Source of the DNA: Propionibacteriaceae bacterium
GTDB lineage: Bacteria; Actinomycetota; Actinomycetes; Propionibacteriales; Propionibacteriaceae
NCBI GenBank assembly: GCA_031254155.1
Contig: JAIRVA010000341.1
Coordinates: 1-13,348, forward strand
Direction of reading: 5' to 3'
DNA: 13,348 nt
Made by a program: the position numbers and the translations under genes. The notes under the pieces are model-generated. The model saw nothing but the letters and a program-made list of their open reading frames with translations. It had not been told where the DNA came from and did no database searches. Shown here piece after piece: positions 10,067-13,348 of the stretch (position 1 is its first letter; each line of letters starts with the position of its first letter).

Positions 10067-10288
10067 TCAGCGGAGATGGCCCGCTTCACGCGGGCGATCA
10101 TGACGAGCCGGTCGCTCCAACCCGACTCCGCCGGCTTCGGTCATCGCTTGATGCAATGCGACAAGGAGGTTGTTTTCCGGGTTGTCCTTGTGTGCGCTAG
10201 AGACCGGCTGCTTTTGCGTCGACGGCGTCTGCTGGATATGGGCTGACCCATCAACCTGTTGGATGGGCGGAGCTTCCATGGCGATCAC
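10067..10288 (-). CDS. Doubtful small ORF (73 aa)
   Basis: A minus-strand frame from GTG 10288 (or ATG 10279) to the stop at 10067. It would be convergent with the lipoprotein gene, sharing the hairpin at 9971-10042, and divergent from the antitoxin-like ORF at 10345. The product is glutamine- and alanine-rich with a basic tail (ARHDRPREAGHLR). There is no ribosome binding site; TATGCT lies just upstream. Third-position GC is lower than in the neighbours. I recognise no family. It is listed only because nothing else occupies this stretch. Confidence 0.22.
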   Translation of the reverse strand: MIAMEAPPIQQVDGSAHIQQTPSTQKQPVSSAHKDNPENNLLVALHQAMTEAGGVGLERPARHDRPREAGHLR

Positions 10289-10332
10289 GTTAGCATATTC
10301 GCTCGTCCGGACCGTCAGGAGGTCGGGATCAG

Positions 10333-10338
10333 TAGAAT
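10333..10338 (+). promoter_or_regulatory. -10 box for a leaderless start at 10345
   Basis: TAGAAT is followed by 6 nt and then ATG 10345. This is the spacing of leaderless actinobacterial transcripts in which the A of ATG is the transcription start. No ribosome binding site is present, which agrees with this. Confidence 0.45.
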
Positions 10339-10344
10339 ACTGCT

Positions 10345-10692
10345 ATGTCACGTTTCGGCATCCGGGATCCCGAGGAATCGCCGACGGCGTTTACCGCCGC
10401 CGTACCTGTCGGCTCGCGCGACAAGGTCGAGCGGCTTCTGCGTGAGATAGCAGCCCTGAGGACACGTTCGTGAATAACTGCCGCGTGTCGCTTCCGGGAC
10501 CGGGCGCCTGATGGCGTTGTCGGCCGCTCCGGCGTAGTTCCACTACGCCTCCGGGCGCTCCGCCTTATCAGCCATCCCGCCCCGAAACCGTCACTTACAC
10601 CATTTATTAACGAACGTGTCCTTATCGTTTCTGATCAGGACGCGGCGATGGTTGATGAGGATATGTACGACGAGGCCGGACTGCCGCGATGA
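10345..10692 (+). pseudogene. Antitoxin-like ORF split by a palindromic element
   Basis: The 5' part (10345-10458) reads MSRFGIRDPEESP followed by a helical segment RDKVERLLREIAAL. The 3' part (10622-10692) reads IVSDQDAAMVDEDMYDEAG and ends in LPR at TGA 10690. Both are in the same frame. Between them lies the palindrome 10459-10622, whose left arm brings a TGA at 10471, leaving a 42-residue product. Removing 10460-10621 (162 nt, 54 codons) would rejoin the halves into one 61-residue small acidic protein. ATG 10689 overlaps the stop (ATGA), as in antitoxin-toxin operons, but that frame ends after 18 codons. I infer a disrupted antitoxin-like gene whose toxin partner is missing. No specific family is recognised. 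Confidence 0.5.
10459..10622. mobile_element. 162-164 bp palindromic MITE-like element
   Basis: The ends 10459-10477 and 10604-10622 are inverted repeats matching at 18 of 19 positions, outermost core GGACACGTTCGT. The interior continues as an imperfect palindrome. Its centre is a perfect 8-bp hairpin, GGCGTAGT-TCC-ACTACGCC (10531-10549), exactly at the midpoint. No transposase is encoded and no clear target duplication is visible. The structure fits a foldback or MITE-type insertion; a large structured RNA element is the alternative. Confidence 0.55.
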
Positions 10693-10749
10693 GTGCCGGG
10701 GGCCCGTCCTTCCTGGTTGGTCTTGACGGGTCCGCTAAGGTATGACGTT

Positions 10750-11685
10750 GTGACAGAGATAATCCACGTGGCGCCGGGGCGGCCGTATGCAATGGTGATT
10801 CATGGTGGCGCGGGGGGCGCCCACTGGCAGATGGACGACGCGAAGGCGGCGGCGTACCGGGCCGGGTTGCGCGCGGCGTACCTTGCCGGGGAGGCGGTCC
10901 TGGCCGCGGGCGGGGCAGCGCTGGACGGCTGCTGCGCGGCGATCCAGGTCCTGGAGGACGATCCGCTGTTCAACTCGGGCCGGGGTGCGGCGTTGACGGC
11001 GGCGGGTACGGTCGAGCATGACGCGGCGGTCATGACCGGCGACGGGCGCGCGGGTGCGGTGGCCCTGTCGCGGCACGCGCGGCATCCGGTGTTGTTGGCG
11101 CGGGCGGTGCGGGAGTCGGACGAGGTCTTGATTGCTGATCCGACGGGGGATTTCGTCGCCGCGTACGGACTGGAGACGTGTGACAATGCCTGGTTTGCAA
11201 CTCCCGAGCGGCTCGAGCGGTTGGCCGCGTTGCGGGCCGGGTTGCCCGGGGCCGAGCCGGAGGTCGGCTTCGCGGCGAACAAGCACGGTACGGTCGGTTG
11301 CGTCGCGCTCGATGTCTTGGGCCACCTGGCGGCGGCGACGTCGACGGGTGGGTACGATAACAAGCCGGTCGGGCGTATCGGGGACACGCCCATCATCGGT
11401 GCCGGGACGTACGCCCGGGACGGCGTCGTGGCGGTGAGCTGTACGGGGCGGGGTGAGTCGTTCATCGAGGGCGTCGTCGCCCACCAGGTGTCGGCGCGGA
11501 TGGAATTGGGCGGACAAGATGTGGTGGCCGCCGCCCGTACGGTGATCGAGCGCGAGGTGACGGGCCGGGGTACCATGGGGGCGCTCATTGCCGTCGGTGC
11601 GACCGGCGACTGCGTCCTGGCCTGGGACGCCCGTACTCTCCTCGCCGCCTGGCGCGACGGCGACACCGTCCGTACCCACCTCTGA
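10750..11685 (+). CDS. Isoaspartyl peptidase / L-asparaginase (Ntn hydrolase)
   Basis: A protein of 311 residues from GTG 10750. The plant-type asparaginase pattern is complete: HGGAG (18-22), FNSGRGAALT (74-83), the autocleavage site HG|TVGCVALD with T181 as the new N-terminal nucleophile, TSTGG (198-202), RIGDTPIIGAGTYA, and CTGRGESFI. The precursor cuts itself between G180 and T181 into alpha and beta subunits. The enzyme hydrolyses beta-aspartyl dipeptides and L-asparagine in the cytosol. A longer frame opens at 10693, but family members have only a few residues before HGGAG, so GTG 10750 or ATG 10792 is more likely. TAAGGT (10736-10741), 8 nt before GTG, could give a leaderless transcript. 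All catalytic residues are intact. It is followed by a 21-bp hairpin. Confidence 0.9.
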   Translation: MTEIIHVAPGRPYAMVIHGGAGGAHWQMDDAKAAAYRAGLRAAYLAGEAVLAAGGAALDGCCAAIQVLEDDPLFNSGRGAALTAAGTVEHDAAVMTGDGRAGAVALSRHARHPVLLARAVRESDEVLIADPTGDFVAAYGLETCDNAWFATPERLERLAALRAGLPGAEPEVGFAANKHGTVGCVALDVLGHLAAATSTGGYDNKPVGRIGDTPIIGAGTYARDGVVAVSCTGRGESFIEGVVAHQVSARMELGGQDVVAAARTVIEREVTGRGTMGALIAVGATGDCVLAWDARTLLAAWRDGDTVRTHL

Positions 11686-11717
11686 CCCCGGCCCTGCGTG
11701 GTACTGCCCTCTCAACC

Positions 11718-11780
11718 CCGCGTTAGCATGAATACGCGCAGAAATCCGCCGGTTTTCGACGCGTATTCATGCTAACGCGG
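11718..11780. terminator. Perfect 21-bp hairpin after the asparaginase gene
   Basis: The arms 11718-11738 and 11760-11780 are perfectly complementary over 21 bp, core TTAGCATGAATACGCG. The 21-nt loop has a small inner pairing (GAAA/TTTC). It begins 32 nt after the stop codon. A terminator is likely. Confidence 0.65.
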
Positions 11781-12000
11781 ACATCTCCCGCGGCCGACCC
11801 GGCCGCCCCGGCCGACCCGGCCGCGCCCGTCGGCCCCGTCGGCTCCGTCCGAAATGTCATAATGCGCGTGCGGATGCTCGAGTGGCGGGAAATGCACAGT
11901 TTGAGCGCCGGGAACTGTACATTTCCCGCCACTCGAACTTGTGAACGTGCGTTATGACAGCGGAGGAAGTGTCGACGTACGGAGGGGTGGAACTGAGGCG
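11781..12000. other. Non-coding spacer between asparaginase and the YefM-RelE pair
   Basis: The first part is very GC-rich with repeated GCCGACCCGGCC-type words. Read on the minus strand they give a short Gly-x-y run that mimics collagen, which I do not regard as a gene. The second part is filled by the nested hairpin 11856-11958. A plain, less GC-rich stretch then leads into the promoter of the toxin-antitoxin pair. Confidence 0.5.
11856..11958. repeat. Nested double-stem hairpin
   Basis: The inner arms 11878-11901 and 11913-11936 pair over 24 bp with one mismatch (11 nt loop). Enclosing them, GTCATAATGCGCGT (11856-11869) pairs with ACGTGCGTTATGAC (11945-11958) over 14 bp with two G-T wobbles. 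Wobbles instead of mismatches hint at an RNA-level fold. It could be a second terminator, a regulatory RNA structure or a small mobile repeat. Confidence 0.5.
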
Positions 12001-12010
12001 ATTTTGAAAT

Positions 12011-12038
12011 GTACGAATTGTACTAATTGCACTAATCT
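12011..12038 (+). promoter_or_regulatory. Operator repeats and leaderless promoter of the YefM-RelE pair
   Basis: Three tandem 9-mers, GTACGAATT, GTACTAATT and GCACTAATC, fill 12011-12037. TGTAC occurs twice (12010 and 12019); YefM-family antitoxins are known to bind TGTACA-type palindromes. TAATCT (12033-12038) is 6 nt before GTG 12045, which suits a leaderless start repressed by the overlapping sites. Confidence 0.5.
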
Positions 12039-12044
12039 ACCTCT

Positions 12045-12308
12045 GTGAGTACGATGACGGTCAGCGCGGCACGGTCGCGGTTTGCCGACGTAATTGAGGA
12101 AACCCGCCTGAGCGGGCGCCCGACCTATCTCACGCGGCACCAGCGGCCTGTCGCCGCGATCATCGACGCCGAGCAACTCGACCGGCTGATTGAGGCGGCC
12201 GAGGACCTGGCTGACCTCCAGGCGGCCCAGGCCGCGCGGATCGAGATGGCGGCGGGCGCGGCCCCCGTACCGTGGGATGAGGTCAAGCGCGACCTGGGCC
12301 TGACGTGA
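12045..12308 (+). CDS. Phd/YefM-family antitoxin
   Basis: An 87-residue protein. MTVSAARSRFADVIEETRLSG, followed by a T-x-x-x-RPVAAIIDAEQ segment, is the classic Phd/YefM N-terminal DNA-binding fold. A helical, acidic linker follows (about 40-70). The tail PVPWDEVKRDLGL is of the type that wraps the toxin. GTG 12045 is chosen because of the -10 box at 12033-12038; ATG 12054 is an alternative. There is no ribosome binding site, in agreement with a leaderless message. The stop overlaps the toxin start (GTGA at 12305-12308). Its predicted role is to neutralise the RelE partner and to autorepress through the repeats at 12011-12037. Confidence 0.87.
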   Translation: MSTMTVSAARSRFADVIEETRLSGRPTYLTRHQRPVAAIIDAEQLDRLIEAAEDLADLQAAQAARIEMAAGAAPVPWDEVKRDLGLT

Positions 12309-12568
12309 CGGACCGGGTCGAGGTCGCCCCAGCCGCCCTGCGCCAACTACGCCAGCTGGACGCCCCCGCCCGGGCGCGGGTCCAAGCGGCCATCGAGTTG
12401 CTCGCCGACGCCCCATGCCCGCCCGGTGCCAAGAAATTGATCGGGGGCGAGGGCGAGTGGCGCGTTCGGACGGGTGATCTCCGGATTGTGTACGAGGTCG
12501 TCAATGGCCGCTTGCTCGTTCTCGTCGTGGCGGCGGGTAATCGGCGGGAGCTTTACCGTCGCCGGTAA
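12305..12568 (+). CDS. relE: RelE/ParE-superfamily toxin
   Basis: An 87-residue protein of typical RelE length. An N-terminal amphipathic helical pair (ALRQLRQLDAPARARVQAAI, 11-30) is followed by the RelE beta-sheet: GEWRVRTGDLRIVYEV (50-65), NGRLLVLVVAAGNRRELYRR. Basic R53, R55, R60, R80/R81 and Y84 lie at places corresponding to the RNA-cleaving residues of Escherichia coli RelE (R61, R81, Y87). This favours a ribosome-dependent mRNA endonuclease over a ParE-type gyrase inhibitor, though by inference only. It is translationally coupled to the antitoxin. A 16-bp hairpin begins 19 nt after the stop. Confidence 0.87.
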   Translation: MTDRVEVAPAALRQLRQLDAPARARVQAAIELLADAPCPPGAKKLIGGEGEWRVRTGDLRIVYEVVNGRLLVLVVAAGNRRELYRRR

Positions 12569-12586
12569 CGTGGGCCGGTGTTCCAC

Positions 12587-12634
12587 GATAACTCGCTCTA
12601 ACGGTGATTTTAGACATAGTTAGAGCGAGTTATC
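12587..12634. terminator. Bidirectional hairpin terminator between convergent genes
   Basis: GATAACTCGCTCTAAC (12587-12602) pairs perfectly over 16 bp with 12619-12634 across a 16-nt loop. It lies between the stop codons of relE (plus) and the ATPase gene (minus) and can serve both strands. Confidence 0.7.
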
Positions 12635-12648
12635 TCTCGAGGGTACGG

Positions 12649-13348
12649 TCACCCCGGCGCGAACAGGTCGTCCATGGTGACGACGGCTTGGAAGGCCCCG
12701 GCCCGAGGGCCAGGGAGGAGCCCGTACGTTGTGACGAGAACTTGCCGGACGGCCTTCCGTGTTCCAGTGGCCGCCGCGAAAACTGACCGCTGGCGGAGGA
12801 GTTGCCGCTCGGCGTCGACGCTCACGGCGTACTCTCCAACCGCGTACTTCATCTCACACAGATCGATGATGTTGTCTGCCCGGTCGAGGACGAGGTCGAT
12901 CTGCGCCCGCCCATCGCCCGCCTGGCCGCTCCAGGCGCCGATGTCGGTGAGGACGCCCGCGATGCCGAGCGCCCGCCGGATCTGCTCGGTGTGCAGCAAG
13001 GCGACCGTCTCGAAGGCGTGGCCTGCCCACGCGGCGTGACGGGGCGACCCGGCGGAGTTCGACCAGTACCGTGGGTCGCGGACCGAGTCGTCGCCCAGGA
13101 AGCGCGTGGCGAACAGCGTGAACGGGTCGACCACCTGGTAGAGCGTGTTCCGTCGCTGCTTGCCGAAGCTGCGGTACGTCCGAACAAAACCAGACCTGAC
13201 CAGGTCAGACACGGCCTTTGTCAGCCCGCCGCCGTTGGACTGGCCGCTCGCGGCGATGAGGGCATCGCGGGTCAGCCCGCACTCCGCGCGGGCCAGCGCC
13301 CGGATGATCGCGATGGGCATCTCCGGATGGGTGAACAGCGAGCGGTAC
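12649..13348 (-). CDS. AAA ATPase / DUF234-type protein, C-terminal part (truncated by the window edge)
   Basis: The frame is open from the right edge (beginning YRSLFTHPEMPIAIIRALA) to TGA at 12649, about 232 codons. An N-terminal ATPase domain would lie beyond the edge; the MPIAII methionine is internal. The visible part has a winged-helix-like segment (SNGGGLTKAVSDLVRSGFVRTY) and the family sequences LYQVVDPFTLFATRFL and AWAGHAFETVALLH. It then has a PD-(D/E)XK-like end, with D in AQIDLVLDR and E-x-K in IDLCEMKY, followed by TGTRKAVRQVLVTTYG. This architecture is that of the archaeal-type ATPase plus DUF234 family, whose function is unknown. It is often found in accessory regions. The nuclease-like residues are present, but activity is not established for the family. 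Confidence 0.75.
   Translation of the reverse strand, partial: YRSLFTHPEMPIAIIRALARAECGLTRDALIAASGQSNGGGLTKAVSDLVRSGFVRTYRSFGKQRRNTLYQVVDPFTLFATRFLGDDSVRDPRYWSNSAGSPRHAAWAGHAFETVALLHTEQIRRALGIAGVLTDIGAWSGQAGDGRAQIDLVLDRADNIIDLCEMKYAVGEYAVSVDAERQLLRQRSVFAAATGTRKAVRQVLVTTYGLLPGPRAGAFQAVVTMDDLFAPG

Noticed and set aside
9956..10246. Plus-strand ORF after the lipoprotein
   Set aside because: It begins inside the lipoprotein stop region, reads through the terminator hairpin and has an arginine-rich tail; no ribosome binding site.
10459..10622. Integron attC site
   Set aside because: It is palindromic, but the ends lack the GTTRRRY and RYYYAAC core sites and there is no integrase or cassette array.
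11723..11932. Collagen-like Gly-x-y run on the minus strand
   Set aside because: Only a few triplets, produced by short GC-rich repeats between two hairpins; the frame runs through both palindromes.

Overview
The window is GC-rich DNA of actinobacterial character (Actinomycetota; genus not resolvable by eye). This rests on the high G+C at third codon positions, several GTG starts, candidate leaderless starts with a TANNNT box 6 nt upstream, and a perfect HspR/HAIR operator in front of clpB. It looks like a whole contig or a contig end. The first 14 bases match the 3' end of an Illumina adapter, and the last gene runs off the right edge.

Layout: (1) 1-450 is non-coding and somewhat AT-richer, with two long hairpins. 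(2) 451-1094 is a vapB-vapC toxin-antitoxin operon. (3) 1249-5446 is one very large secreted, wall- or membrane-anchored protein made of nine repeated beta-sandwich-like units, three InlB-type B repeats and a sorting-signal-like C-terminus. Its signal-peptide codons contain an uninterrupted run of 12 TC units, and as assembled the gene is out of frame there. This is the signature of a phase-variable surface protein caught in the OFF phase. (4) 5447-5856 is a non-coding spacer with a terminator-like hairpin. (5) 8436-5857 (minus) is clpB behind a HAIR operator. (6) 8539-9959 holds a small unknown ORF, a DUF6440-like gene and a secreted lipoprotein. (7) 9960-10749 is mostly non-coding. It contains an antitoxin-like ORF that seems to have been split by a 162-164 bp fully palindromic, MITE-like element. 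(8) 10750-11685 is an isoaspartyl peptidase/L-asparaginase of the Ntn-hydrolase type. (9) 11686-12044 is non-coding with two large hairpins, one of them nested in a second stem. (10) 12045-12568 is a YefM/Phd-RelE toxin-antitoxin pair. (11) 12649-13348 (minus) is the C-terminal part of an AAA ATPase/DUF234-type protein with a PD-(D/E)XK-like end.

The conserved genes (clpB, asparaginase) are interspersed with accessory modules: two intact toxin-antitoxin pairs, one broken antitoxin-like ORF and a giant variable surface protein. Many gene ends and intergenic gaps carry unusually long, nearly perfect hairpins without a T tract. They are probably terminators, but several are long enough to deserve a closer look. 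The strongest candidate for something new is the TC-tract switch in the surface-protein signal peptide. The palindromic element inside the antitoxin-like ORF comes second.
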